64,000 nt of DNA from Ferrimonas kyonanensis DSM 18153 (GCF_000425405.1 NZ_AUDJ01000011.1:62001-126000), one strand, 5' to 3'; shown: positions 49,406 through 57,691, counted from the first letter of the stretch. A program made the numbers and translations. The notes: generated by a model not told the origin, from the letters alone.

Positions 49406-50341
49406 ATGGGTTTCTTTTATGAAGTCCCCGGACTCATGGGCTGGGCCATCGGCCTGGGCGTACTCATCGCCCTGATGGCCTTCAATGAATTCGGTCGTAC
49501 CACCATGTGGGGCGGCATCCTGCTGTATCTTATCATGCCCATCGGGCTGACCATCTTTGTATGGCCAACCACCGCAGCGCCGGGTAACGAATACGGCACG
49601 GGTAACTGGTTCAACTGGGTGAAAACCTATTCTGCACTGGCTGGCTGCCTTGGCTTTATGGCAATACGTTACAGCCCTAAGCTAGCCAAGAATAAATATG
49701 CACTGGCCTTCCCCGCTTTTATTCTGGCACTGAATATTTTTGAAGCCTGTCTGCGTGATTTCCAGGTTTACAGCTATGGTGCCTGGGATGGACAGGTTAT
49801 CGATAACCTATGGTTAATGTCCGGTTCATGGAACATCATGAATGGTATCGCTGGCCTGCTTAATATCATTACCATCTGCGGCTGGACCGGTATTATGATC
49901 TCCAAGGACAAATCCAAAGATATGGTTTGGCCTGATATGATCTGGCCCTGGATTATTGCCTATGACCTGTGGAACTTTGCCTACACCTACAACTGCATCA
50001 CCGACCACTCTTTCTACTGTGGCGTGATCTTACTGTTGTCCTGCACCATTCCGGCCTTCTTCATCAAGAAGGGCGCCTGGCTGCAACACCGGGCCGCGAC
50101 TCTGGCGCTGTGGATCATGTTTGTCATGTCCGTGCCCTCCTTTGCGGATCGCATTGCACCGGTACCGGCTACCCGGGACCCAGATGCCTTCTTCGCCGCC
50201 AGCTTCGTCGCCCTGGCCGCCAACGTGGCGCTGTTTGTCTACCAGTTCTACAAGATCCGCAAGCACAAGCTGAACCCGCTGAAAGACGAGATCTTCTCCG
50301 ATACCGCCCCGTACAAACTGGTGGTTGAAGAGAACAAATAG
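49406..50341 (+). CDS. DUF5692-family membrane protein
   Basis: A 311-residue polytopic membrane protein with about eight to nine hydrophobic segments and many aromatic residues. Segments such as GLTIFVWPTTAAPGNEYGTG, KTYSALAGCLGFMAIRY, SGSWNIMNGIAGLLNIITIC and AYDLWNFAYTYNC recall the DUF5692 family, better known from Firmicutes; the assignment is from memory. Function unknown. SD GGAG is 10 bases before ATG 49406. The gene has its own terminator, a 500-base AT-rich upstream region and a structured leader. It splits truC from yqcC, so it looks like an insertion relative to the usual order and may have been acquired. Confidence 0.75.
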   Translation: MGFFYEVPGLMGWAIGLGVLIALMAFNEFGRTTMWGGILLYLIMPIGLTIFVWPTTAAPGNEYGTGNWFNWVKTYSALAGCLGFMAIRYSPKLAKNKYALAFPAFILALNIFEACLRDFQVYSYGAWDGQVIDNLWLMSGSWNIMNGIAGLLNIITICGWTGIMISKDKSKDMVWPDMIWPWIIAYDLWNFAYTYNCITDHSFYCGVILLLSCTIPAFFIKKGAWLQHRAATLALWIMFVMSVPSFADRIAPVPATRDPDAFFAASFVALAANVALFVYQFYKIRKHKLNPLKDEIFSDTAPYKLVVEENK

Positions 50342-50366
50342 TTCATCATCCTGCAAGACCCCTAAC

Positions 50367-50401
50367 AGGCACGGTATGGCACCCATACCGTGCCTTTTTT
50401 T
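50367..50401 (+). terminator. Intrinsic terminator of the DUF5692-like gene
   Basis: A perfect 13-bp stem AGGCACGGTATGG/CCATACCGTGCCT with a 3-nt loop and a seven-T tail, 26 bases after the stop codon. Confidence 0.93.
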
Positions 50402-50426
50402 GTCTCTGACTGCTTCAGCGACCCTC

Positions 50427-50741
50427 CTAGGCCGAGCAGAGCAGCGCATCCAGATGGGCAATGGCCGCAACCAGCGCGGGCTGCGAGCCCGCAAAGGTCT
50501 GTTCGGCCATCGGCGCCACCGCCACCTTGGTCGGCAATGGTTGACCCGCGTCCAGCAGCGCTTGCAGCTTAGGCAGATAGATAAACTGCAACCATTGCGG
50601 AAAAGACAGGGTATCAATGGCGAAGGGCTGGGTACTGGCCAGCGCCTCGGCCGACACCGGCGTCTGTTGCCATAACTGCGCTTGCTGCAGGGCCTGTTGC
50701 AATCTCAGCAGCCCGTGCTGCACCTCATTCTCGCGGCTCAT
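50427..50741 (-). CDS. yqcC: YqcC-family protein
   Basis: A 104-residue all-helical cytoplasmic protein of the YqcC family, function unknown. Typical family features are LWQQTPVSAEALASTQPFAI, then DTLSFPQWLQFIYLPKLQAL. In E. coli it is next to truC; here it is alone on the minus strand, convergent with the DUF5692-like gene and divergent from the DUF3549 gene. SD GGAG precedes the ATG at 50741. Confidence 0.88.
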   Translation of the reverse strand: MSRENEVQHGLLRLQQALQQAQLWQQTPVSAEALASTQPFAIDTLSFPQWLQFIYLPKLQALLDAGQPLPTKVAVAPMAEQTFAGSQPALVAAIAHLDALLCSA

Positions 50742-50851
50742 CTCTCACTCCCAGGGAACAAATGGGGCCAAATCATACCATCGGGCAAGCCTTGGCCCTA
50801 TAATACGCGGCTAGTTTGCACAGCGATTCGTGCCTCAGATAAGCGATCATC

Positions 50852-51874
50852 ATGACCATGGAAAACATCAATACTCTGCATCAGTTCCTGCAAGCCGCCG
50901 GAGTTCAGTATCAGGTCTTCGATATGGGCCGCCGCGTCACGCCCATCGATCCCATCGAATTTGCGCAGATCGAAGCGATGACCACGCCCTACCCCTACCC
51001 CAGAAACGGCCACGCCTGGTTGGGGATCCTGTTCTGGAATCCACAGGAATCGCAGCAGCACTTTATCTGGTTTCTGAAGTTACCGGTGGATGAACAGGGC
51101 CTGCTCAACCCCGCCGCCCGCAGCCAGTTTCTGCAAACCGTGGTCGACGGTCTGGGTCGGGACCCCACCGCCCCCATGACCGAGGCGCAGCAGGAGGGGC
51201 TCAAGAGTAACCCTTTCATCTTTGCACCAGGTCAGGAAAAACTGGCGGTGTTCCATGCCCGGGTCAACCTGCAACTGGCGCGGCCGGCTTCCATCTATTT
51301 CGAACACTGCCAGAGTTACCTCAAGGGTCAGATGGGCTGGGACAACTGGCAGCAGGTCGGGCTGCAGGGACTGGCAGACATCCTGGCCCGGCTCACCGAG
51401 CAGCAAGCCCGGCATGAGTTACCCACCGCCATCGGCCAGATGCCACCACAGCCACTGGCGGCCCTGGCTTCTGTGGCCGAGAACTTTCCTTGTGGAGAGG
51501 CGATGGCCGACGCCTGGTTGCACCTGATGCAAGATGGCAGCAACGACGCCATTAACCAGATGGTCTTGCGTGGCCTGGCGGGGGCCGATCAGGCGCTGGC
51601 CAAAGCCATCGACCTGGCCCTGCCCCACGCCAGCGCCGATACCCTGGTGGTGATCGCCGCTCGCTGCTGGGGACCTCTGGCTGAACCCCAACGAATGATG
51701 GCCTACCTGGAACGACTGGCGACCGAGGACAAAGAACTGTTCGTTGCCCTTTACTCTGACCTGGTTTCCATGCCAAGTTTACGACAACAGGTATTGACCG
51801 CCATTCGCACCCCACAGCGTTCGACGCAGTTGGCGGCCGCCATCGGTCATCTCATGCAATTAGTCAGGGCTTAA
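50852..51874 (+). CDS. DUF3549 family protein
   Basis: A 340-residue soluble protein of unknown function, conserved in Shewanella, Vibrio and relatives near truC/yqcC. The N-terminal half holds MENINTLHQFLQAAGVQYQV, DPIEFAQIEAMTTPYPYPRN and HAWLGILFWNP; the C-terminal half is helical (about 190-335), perhaps HEAT-like. No catalytic motif seen. It lies 3 bases before the DUF3301 gene, so the two form an operon. Divergent from yqcC. Confidence 0.85.
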   Translation: MTMENINTLHQFLQAAGVQYQVFDMGRRVTPIDPIEFAQIEAMTTPYPYPRNGHAWLGILFWNPQESQQHFIWFLKLPVDEQGLLNPAARSQFLQTVVDGLGRDPTAPMTEAQQEGLKSNPFIFAPGQEKLAVFHARVNLQLARPASIYFEHCQSYLKGQMGWDNWQQVGLQGLADILARLTEQQARHELPTAIGQMPPQPLAALASVAENFPCGEAMADAWLHLMQDGSNDAINQMVLRGLAGADQALAKAIDLALPHASADTLVVIAARCWGPLAEPQRMMAYLERLATEDKELFVALYSDLVSMPSLRQQVLTAIRTPQRSTQLAAAIGHLMQLVRA

Positions 51875-51877
51875 TCA

Positions 51878-52297
51878 ATGCTAAATCTCACCGATCTCAT
51901 TCTCGGCCTGCTGGTATGTGGCATTGCCGCCGTATTCTGGCAGCTCAGGCAGATCTCTGAAATTGCGGAGTTCCATGTGAAGCGGGTATGTCAGAAACGC
52001 CGGCTACAGTGGGTCAGCACCGCCCGGGTTCAGGCCCGGCTGGGATTCATCCCTGGCCAGGGGCTGGGCTGGAATACCCGCTATCAATGTGAATTTTCCA
52101 CCGACGGCATCAACCGACTGCACGCCATCGTGGTGCTCAGTGGCAAGAAACTGAAAGACGTTGAGATGCCCCTGTACCCGGAGCCGGAGTGGCAACAGGC
52201 CCCCGAGAGCAAAGGCCGCATCGGCGGCTGCGGTGGCGGCGGCGGTGCCAGCAGCTGCTCTCCCCGTTCCGGCGGTTGCTCCAGCGGCTGCAAGTAG
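51878..52297 (+). CDS. DUF3301 family membrane-anchored protein
   Basis: A 139-residue protein with one N-terminal membrane helix (LTDLILGLLVCGIAAVFWQL), then a soluble part with CQKRRLQWVSTARVQARLGF and YQCEFSTDGINRLHAIVVLS, as in the DUF3301 family of Shewanella. The C terminus, after residue 113, is a low-complexity tail of Gly, Cys and Ser with five cysteines (GGCGGGGGASSC and SGGCSSGCK), which could bind metal. Operon with the DUF3549 gene. Confidence 0.83.
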   Translation: MLNLTDLILGLLVCGIAAVFWQLRQISEIAEFHVKRVCQKRRLQWVSTARVQARLGFIPGQGLGWNTRYQCEFSTDGINRLHAIVVLSGKKLKDVEMPLYPEPEWQQAPESKGRIGGCGGGGGASSCSPRSGGCSSGCK

Positions 52298-52314
52298 ACC
52301 CGGGTTGCCACACC

Positions 52315-52340
52315 AAAAACCACCGCACGCGGTGGTTTTT
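52315..52340. terminator. Terminator of the DUF3549-DUF3301 operon
   Basis: Stem ACCACCGC/GCGGTGGT flanked by an A run and a T run, 18 bases after the DUF3301 stop. It is symmetrical and could also stop transcripts from the csrB side. Confidence 0.88.
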
Positions 52341-52380
52341 TATTGCCTAGCCTACGAGTCAATTGCCCGGAAAAGCGCGG

Positions 52381-52469
52381 TTGTGGGTGCAGGGTGCCGA
52401 CAGGGACGCACAAAAAAGCCTGGCATTCGAGCCAGGCCGTTTGTCACTTGCCGGTGCCAGCACCCACAA
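52381..52469. repeat. Inverted repeat enclosing a terminator, downstream of csrB
   Basis: Perfect 10-bp arms TTGTGGGTGC (52381-52390) and GCACCCACAA (52460-52469) enclose the terminator hairpin at 52412-52437. The arms could fold the whole 89-nt stretch into one structured unit. Confidence 0.5.
52412..52437 (-). terminator. Second terminator downstream of csrB
   Basis: On the minus strand a 7-bp stem GCCTGGC/GCCAGGC with a 6-nt loop is followed by six T residues. It is stronger than the hairpin at the csrB end and may catch readthrough or end a longer csrB form. Confidence 0.8.
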
Positions 52470-52472
52470 GCA

Positions 52473-52838
52473 GAAATAGAACGGGGCGCCACGAGTGCGC
52501 CCCTAGATATTACACGCTAAGCAATCCTGCTATAATTGGTGCTCCCTGCATCATCCTTGCGTACTGCTGCTTCCTGCGGTCTTCCTTGCGCTGATCCTTC
52601 AGCTTCCTTGTACTACTGTACTGTCGTCCTTAACACGATAACATCCTGTTATCGAACTCATCTCCATCCTGGAGGTGTCCTGATCCATCCATGGGAATCT
52701 GCAATCCTGGCAGAGTAAGCGCCCTTCTCAAGTCTCACCATCCTAGTGATGTCTGATCCGTTTGCTTTCACCGAACTCGTGTATGGCAACCTCCTGTCAC
52801 GCATCACTAATTCAGTTCCTAGCCGTTTCCCTTGGCAC
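52473..52838 (-). ncRNA. csrB: CsrB-family sRNA that sequesters CsrA
   Basis: A regulatory RNA of about 366 nt on the minus strand, close to the 369 nt of E. coli CsrB. It contains 20 GGA motifs, many in hairpin loops, for example GATAACAGGATGTTATC (52635-52651 region) with a perfect CsrA consensus ACAGGATGT, CTCCAGGATGGAG, CACTAGGATGGTG and GCAAGGATGATGC. The block GGACACCTCCAGGATGGAGA matches E. coli CsrB as I recall it. The 3' end has a GGGGCGC/GCGCCCC hairpin (52483-52503) followed by a T-rich tail. By binding CsrA it should release translation of CsrA-repressed mRNAs. No convincing protein-coding frame exists in this stretch. Confidence 0.92.
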
Positions 52839-52844
52839 AACTAA

Positions 52845-52872
52845 AGTCTACTCAGATCACAGAACTAAACAA
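52845..52872 (-). promoter_or_regulatory. csrB promoter
   Basis: TTGTTT (52867-52872) and TAGACT (52845-52850) on the minus strand with a 16-bp spacer. It puts the start at about 52838, giving a csrB length near the known one. Confidence 0.6.
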
Positions 52873-53011
52873 GGCATTTTCGCACCATACTGAAGCCGAA
52901 ACTCAAGATTTCACATTGCGAAAGTCTGACTGAAATACCACTTAATTCATGAGCTTAAATGAAAACACCTGTTCGAATTTCGTCAATCTTCGGCCCTTTA
53001 TCCTACACGCT

Positions 53012-53029
53012 TGTAAGAGATCTCGCACA
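53012..53029 (-). promoter_or_regulatory. UvrY/GacA-binding box of csrB
   Basis: TGTAAG-AGATCT-CGCACA matches the GacA box TGTAAG-N6-CTTACA in 10 of 12 defined positions. Its centre lies about 182 bases upstream of the predicted csrB start, the distance at which the box occurs before Csr/Rsm sRNA genes in other gammaproteobacteria. Between it and the promoter, 52873-53011 shows no gene. Confidence 0.75.
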
Positions 53030-53036
53030 AAGGCGA

Positions 53037-53681
53037 TCAGCAAGACTGGGCCAATTCATCCTCACCCGTCTGGGTGCAGTACATTAATTGGCCGCTTACG
53101 TCAGCCACGGTCACTTTCTGAAGTCGCTTGAAACCTTTTTGTTCAAACAGAGCTTCGTGTTCCTGCTGAGACACAAACACCGCCAAGCCATCCACTTCGT
53201 GATCGGCCATCAGTTCGATCAGAGACTGCACCACCTGCGCCCCCAACCCTTTACGTTGATGCTGCGGGTGTACCGCAATCAGCTGCAGCAACCAATAGTT
53301 GTCGGTGGGCAGCAACCGCTTCAGTTCATCTTCACGCTCAATCCAGTTGCGGGTTGGCGTCCAGCCGGTACCCAAGGCCATTTTCAGGCGCCAGTACCAG
53401 TAGCGGCTCTCGCCCTGGGGATACTCTTTATCCACCACACAGGCGACGCCCACCAGCACATCTTCCAGGTAAAAACCGATCACCTTCTGCTGGTGATGCC
53501 ACAACTCATTCAACTCTTCGCGCATGGCGGCCCGCAGCTTCTGGCCATAGCTTTGTCGACCGAAAGCCTGCTGAAAAAACAGATCATCGTGGTAGGCGTT
53601 GTACAACAGCGACGCCGCCACCCTTAACTCTTCTGCCGTCAGATACACCGCTTTTACGGCACTCACTTGCTCACTCTGCAT
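53037..53681 (-). CDS. GNAT-family N-acetyltransferase
   Basis: A 214-residue protein with a GNAT acetyl-CoA site: LQLIAVHPQHQRKGLGAQVV near 140-160 (Q/RxxGxG/A loop) and the later strand VFVSQQEHEALFEQKGFKRL. Substrate unknown. ATG at 53681 (MQSEQVSAVKAVYLT) is chosen because GGGAGAGG lies just before it; the longer frame would start upstream at 53726 without support. It lies upstream of csrB on the same strand, and its stop is 8 bases from the GacA box, so readthrough could reach csrB. The 53682-53961 region behind it shows nothing recognisable. Confidence 0.82.
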   Translation of the reverse strand: MQSEQVSAVKAVYLTAEELRVAASLLYNAYHDDLFFQQAFGRQSYGQKLRAAMREELNELWHHQQKVIGFYLEDVLVGVACVVDKEYPQGESRYWYWRLKMALGTGWTPTRNWIEREDELKRLLPTDNYWLLQLIAVHPQHQRKGLGAQVVQSLIELMADHEVDGLAVFVSQQEHEALFEQKGFKRLQKVTVADVSGQLMYCTQTGEDELAQSC

Positions 53682-53961
53682 CCATCCTCTCCCAACAAAT
53701 GCATCATCGCTCACCTCGGCCTCCACTCCGCATCAGGTCATGCCAGGCCACGCCTCGATTCGTCGCCGTTATGACGGAGTGAAGAGCACCAATGACTCTA
53801 CTAGTTATAAACCCTCCTTTGATAACACAAGATGAGGGATTGGGATACCCCAACCAAAGCACGAGCGAATCCGAATGACGACAATTTAGCGGGTCGGCGC
53901 TCGCCGAAGCCGGTTTTGGCCAACTACACTTCATCACACAACGATTTGGGAGCCGTTAATC

Positions 53962-54192
53962 ATGGACACCACTCAAGCCACCCTGCCCCACCTGTTTGAG
54001 CAGTTGGGACTGCCCAGCAGCGAGCAAGCCATCAATCAGTTTATTCAGGCCCACCCCCTGGATCGAGCCACGCCCCTGGAGCAAGCGCCGTTCTGGACCG
54101 CAGCCCAATCAAGCTTTCTCAGTGAAGAGCGCAATCGCGATGCCCAGTGGAGCGAAGTTATCGATACCCTGGATACCCTGCTGCATAAATAG
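53962..54192 (+). CDS. DUF2789 family protein
   Basis: A 76-residue cytoplasmic protein, helical, of the DUF2789 family: TLPHLFEQLGLPSSEQAI near the start, then APFWTAAQSSFLSEERNRDA and WSEVIDTLDTLL at the end. Function unknown. SD GGGAG is 9 bases before the ATG. Single gene. Confidence 0.85.
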   Translation: MDTTQATLPHLFEQLGLPSSEQAINQFIQAHPLDRATPLEQAPFWTAAQSSFLSEERNRDAQWSEVIDTLDTLLHK

Positions 54193-54250
54193 GCCAGCAC
54201 AACGACAGGCGCCGGCACGAGGCCGGCGCATTAATACATACAAGCCGTGC

Positions 54251-54637
54251 TTAGATGGCGTTGTGGTAGGCCTTATCCCCCCAGCCAACCACCTTGCCCT
54301 GCTCCAGCACCACCGCCGTGCACTCCTCTTTGGTGGTCTTGCCATCCCCCTTGGTGCGGTGGGTACGATAGAACAGCACCTGCACGTCCTTATCGTCCTG
54401 ACGATAAAACTCATTAAATTCTGCCGTCCCCAACAGTGCCACCACCTGGTCAACACTCATGCCCGGGCTCAGCTGTGACAGCTTCTTGCGATTCTCTTTC
54501 TCCAGCTTAGCCCAGTGACTGCTGGAATCGCTGTCCCAGCTGTCTGACTCCCAGCCGTCACCGCCAACGGCTACCACACAACCACTCAAACCGAACGCCG
54601 CCGCCACGACCATGGGCAACAAAACTTTAGATTGCAT
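54251..54637 (-). CDS. DUF3192 family lipoprotein
   Basis: A 128-residue lipoprotein: signal peptide with lipobox GLSGC (Cys20), an acidic Ser/Asp linker (GDGWESDSWDSDSSS), then a SmpA/BamE-like small domain (KKLSQLSPGMSVDQVVALLG, near 50-75, and QVLFYRTHRTKGDGKTTKEE). The DUF3192 family is common in Shewanella and Vibrio. The fold suggests an outer-membrane assembly or envelope role, but none is known. Convergent with the DUF2789 gene. Confidence 0.83.
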   Translation of the reverse strand: MQSKVLLPMVVAAAFGLSGCVVAVGGDGWESDSWDSDSSSHWAKLEKENRKKLSQLSPGMSVDQVVALLGTAEFNEFYRQDDKDVQVLFYRTHRTKGDGKTTKEECTAVVLEQGKVVGWGDKAYHNAI

Positions 54638-54817
54638 CTCTGTCTCCTTGAGGAATGATCAGTACCACCTACTAGGAGCAAGTCCTTTGCCAACTATTTA
54701 ACCAATTGAAAACAAACGGGTAATCAATTTTAACTTGTGGTGGAGTGATAAAATCCGCCACACTGTTGGCTAAAATCACTAACAGTTAGGCTGACCCAAC
54801 AGGTTGAGGAGGCCCTT

Positions 54818-55099
54818 ATGGATTCCCAGATACAACAGGCACTTGGCCGCCTGCATCGACAGGGGCAAACGGTGTCTCTGGCCACCCTCAAAGGCCAGTT
54901 AAGCGGCAGCTACCCGATGCCGGTGTTGATTCAGGCCATCAAACACTACAAGCAGAATCCGGACTCGGTGCTGCAGCTGTCGCCCGAGGTCACTGATGTG
55001 CCCCCCGTTGCCGAGCCGGACGATCGCCTCGCCCGGCTGGAACGCCAGATCCAGGCGTTAACCGCCCGAATCGAACAGCTGGAGGCCGAGCGGCGCTAA
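54818..55099 (+). CDS. Hypothetical protein with C-terminal coiled coil
   Basis: A 93-residue protein not assigned to a family. The N-terminal 45 residues (IQQALGRLHRQGQTVSLATL, then PMPVLIQAIKHYKQNP) look like a small winged-helix-type domain, as found before coiled coils in some DNA-binding proteins. Residues 65-93 form a regular heptad coiled coil (RLARLERQIQALTARIEQLE). A strong SD (AGGAGG) precedes the ATG. The 3' end overlaps the convergent transporter gene by 4 bases. Confidence 0.75.
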   Translation: MDSQIQQALGRLHRQGQTVSLATLKGQLSGSYPMPVLIQAIKHYKQNPDSVLQLSPEVTDVPPVAEPDDRLARLERQIQALTARIEQLEAERR

Positions 55100-56589
55100 C
55101 TCAGCGGATGGCGCTGGAGCCAACGACCGTAATGAATCAGGCCAGCGGTGGTCACCAAGCCCACCGCGGCCATCAGATACCACACCAGCCCCACCTGGCC
55201 GGATTGATACAGCTGCTCGGTCAGCACCGAGGCGCTGAGTCCGGTCTGCTGCTGCAGATGCTGAAAATACTCCCCCTGAGGAATACCACTGAGCTGCGCC
55301 GCCGTCATGCCATGCTGAGCCAGTGCCTCCCTTGCCAGCGTCTCCTTGGCCCCCCAGGCATCGTAAACCCGTGGCCCGATGATCGACTCCGCCACCCAGC
55401 CAATACCATAGGGCAGCTCTTTAAACCCCAGATACATCGCCTTTTTGTCATCGGGCGCCAGATTGCCGATGAACTTGGAGGAGGTGGGGCTGGCCAGCAT
55501 CTCGCCGGAGGAGAACACCAGCACCGCCAGCACGATGATCCAGGCGTAGGTGGACAGCCCCAGGGTCAGCAGTCCCAACGAACATAACAGGGTGCCAGTT
55601 ACCAGCGACGGCACCGTACCGATGCGGCCGGCCACCGCCGCATACAGGAAGCACACCAGCATGATCATGCCAAAGTTGATGTTCATGATCCCCTCCGGCA
55701 ACACCGCCAGGGTATCGGGGTCGATGGCCAGAATGGCCTGCATCAGCGCTCCTGGCTCGGCCCCACCAAACAGGCTGGTCACCAGGGTGCGGGTGTCGAC
55801 CCAATCTCGAATGTACACCGGCAGCACGTCGAACAGGGCCATGAACATAAACCAGAAGCCGGAGAACAGCAGGGTGTACCTCAGCAGGTGGGGTTGTCGA
55901 ATCTCCCGCCAGGCGCTGCGCCACATGCCGCTCTGATGCGACACCGCCCGTCGCTGCGCCTTACCCGGTTCCCGGTAGGTCAGCAGCAACAGGAAATTAA
56001 GGCTGATGATGGCCGCACAGGCAAAGAACAATTTATCCCAGGCCAGGATTCGCATCTGAGCCGCTAAAATCGGCCCCAACCAGCCGCCAATGTTGACCAT
56101 CTGGTAAAACAGGCCCCAGGCCATGGCCGAGTTCTCCCGGGTCGAGCACTTAACCAGGGTGCCCTGAATGCCGGGTTTAAAGATGCCGGTGCCAAACGCC
56201 AGGGTCGCCGCCCCCAGCAAAAAGCCCCAGAACGACGGGAACAACGCCATGAGCAGATAAGCCGCAATCTTAATCACCGTCGACAGGGCGATGGTTTCCT
56301 TGTAGCCGATGCGATCGGCGGTGGCACCGAAGAACACCGGCACAAAGGACTGAAACAGGGCCCAGGCCAGCAAAATCCAGCTGAAGTCGGTCATGGTCAG
56401 GCCAAGGCCGCCGGCGGATTGCGCATCGGTGGCATAGATACTGGCGGTGGTTTTGACGCCATAGAAGGCCAGTCGCTCCACCAGTTCCATACCACCGACC
56501 ACCCAGAATACGTAACCGAGACTGGCGATGGCGGCACCGATCCCCAGTTTACTGGCGTCGTTCCAGCCACCTGAAGCGGGTTGGGTCAT
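55096..56589 (-). CDS. MFS transporter, POT-like
   Basis: A 497-residue inner-membrane protein with about 12 to 14 membrane segments. The first segment carries GGMELVERLAFYGVKTTASI, similar to the ExxER-F-YYG motif of proton-dependent oligopeptide transporters, and the loop ADRIGYKETIALSTVIKIAAY plus GTGIFKPGIQGTLVKC match the MFS/POT pattern. Substrate unknown; peptides or related compounds are plausible. Monocistronic, overlapping the small coiled-coil gene at the 3' end. Confidence 0.8.
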   Translation of the reverse strand: MTQPASGGWNDASKLGIGAAIASLGYVFWVVGGMELVERLAFYGVKTTASIYATDAQSAGGLGLTMTDFSWILLAWALFQSFVPVFFGATADRIGYKETIALSTVIKIAAYLLMALFPSFWGFLLGAATLAFGTGIFKPGIQGTLVKCSTRENSAMAWGLFYQMVNIGGWLGPILAAQMRILAWDKLFFACAAIISLNFLLLLTYREPGKAQRRAVSHQSGMWRSAWREIRQPHLLRYTLLFSGFWFMFMALFDVLPVYIRDWVDTRTLVTSLFGGAEPGALMQAILAIDPDTLAVLPEGIMNINFGMIMLVCFLYAAVAGRIGTVPSLVTGTLLCSLGLLTLGLSTYAWIIVLAVLVFSSGEMLASPTSSKFIGNLAPDDKKAMYLGFKELPYGIGWVAESIIGPRVYDAWGAKETLAREALAQHGMTAAQLSGIPQGEYFQHLQQQTGLSASVLTEQLYQSGQVGLVWYLMAAVGLVTTAGLIHYGRWLQRHPLS

Positions 56590-56709
56590 CCTTGAACTCT
56601 CATATTTTAGAATAAAGTATACAACCTAGCGATTGCGGCCCCCAGGTACAAGCTTGCCGTCACCGCCAACGCCGTTATAATGGCCGCCCCAACCCAACCG
56701 GAGTCCCTC

Positions 56710-57486
56710 ATGTACTTGGTAGAACTGCGTTTCGAATGCTTTGATGACACCACCCTGTCTCAGGTGGAGTACGCCATCAATCAGCTGGTGGAAGCCTGGC
56801 GCGCCAATGGCCAGATCCTGGGAAAAGAGTTCCCGGTGATGCAGAACCAGGCCGAGTTTCGACTGCGGGCCCTGTGCCCGGAAGAGGACAGCCTGCATCC
56901 GAGGTTTCACTCCGACTGGGTCAAACAACGGCTGGATAAGTTGGCCGATGCCAGCCTGACCCGCCCCCGCCTCAAAGTGCTGGGGCGCGACATCAACAGC
57001 GAAGCCAGCTCACCGGTGCTGCCCACTAACTGGCAACTGCTGTACACCACCTACGTGCACACCTGCTCACCGCTGCGGGATGGTGAAACCATGATGCCGG
57101 TGCCCCTTTACCGGTTGCCGGCAACCTTTAACGGCGACCATAAGGCACTGATTAAATGGCAGAGTGAATGGCAAGCCTGCGATGAGTTGCAGATGGCTGG
57201 CAGTGGCGCGGTCGAGTTTGCCGCCCTGGACGAGATCAACCAGGTGGACAGCGCCCTGTTCCGCCGCGGCTGGGATCTCCGCGGTCGCATCGAGTACCTG
57301 ACCCAGGTCCCCACCTATTACTACCTGTACCGGGTCGGCGGTGCCAACCTGGAGCAGGAGAAGGCACGCCCCTGCCCCCGCTGCGGCAATCCGGACTGGT
57401 ACCTGGGCGAAACCATCCACGATCTGTTTCACTTCGTCTGCCACGACTGTCGACTGGTGTCCAACCTGTCCTGGGACCTGATTTGA
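56710..57486 (+). CDS. DUF2310 zinc-ribbon protein
   Basis: A 258-residue protein with an N-terminal uncharacterised domain (MYLVELRFECFDDTTLSQVE onward) and a C-terminal zinc ribbon formed by CPRCGNPDWYLG and FVCHDCRLVSNLSWDL (two CxxC pairs). This is the DUF2310 family, described as possibly nucleic-acid binding. ATG at 56710 follows GGAG. Divergent from the MFS gene. Confidence 0.85.
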   Translation: MYLVELRFECFDDTTLSQVEYAINQLVEAWRANGQILGKEFPVMQNQAEFRLRALCPEEDSLHPRFHSDWVKQRLDKLADASLTRPRLKVLGRDINSEASSPVLPTNWQLLYTTYVHTCSPLRDGETMMPVPLYRLPATFNGDHKALIKWQSEWQACDELQMAGSGAVEFAALDEINQVDSALFRRGWDLRGRIEYLTQVPTYYYLYRVGGANLEQEKARPCPRCGNPDWYLGETIHDLFHFVCHDCRLVSNLSWDLI

Positions 57487-57493
57487 GCCGGCA

Positions 57494-57509
57494 TTAGACT
57501 AAAGTCTAA
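57494..57509. promoter_or_regulatory. Perfect inverted repeat upstream of the aldehyde dehydrogenase gene
   Basis: TTAGACT-AA-AGTCTAA, a 7+2+7 perfect palindrome, lies 183 bases before the dehydrogenase start and 7 bases after the DUF2310 stop. It looks like a dimer operator. A LuxR-type regulator of the ethanol/acetate switch (ErdR/CrbR group) is one candidate, unverified. Confidence 0.5.
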
Positions 57510-57545
57510 AGGCGAAACGCCTCAATCCTTTCATACTGGCGATTC

Positions 57546-57567
57546 GGCTTCGATAAACGAAGCCTTT
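57546..57567 (+). terminator. Hairpin downstream of the DUF2310 gene
   Basis: A perfect 7-bp stem GGCTTCG/CGAAGCC with a 5-nt loop and a TTT tail. Weak terminator, or part of the dehydrogenase leader; a further TTCGGC/GCCGAA hairpin follows at about 57590-57601. Confidence 0.45.
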
Positions 57568-57691
57568 CAACTCCCAATCAAAGAGCTTTCGGCGCGGCCG
57601 AAGCCCGAGCCATTTTCTGGGCTCCAACGTCTTTGTGCTGTGTCGTCTCCCGCGCCGTCACTCTCGCCACTCGAAGCGAAGGAGACGCACC

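Noticed and set aside
52536-52840. Recurring ATCCT units, first read as a short repeat array or CRISPR-like element, plus small open frames
   Set aside because: The units vary in spacing and sit in hairpin loops as GGA motifs on the minus strand; this is csrB, not CRISPR or coding.
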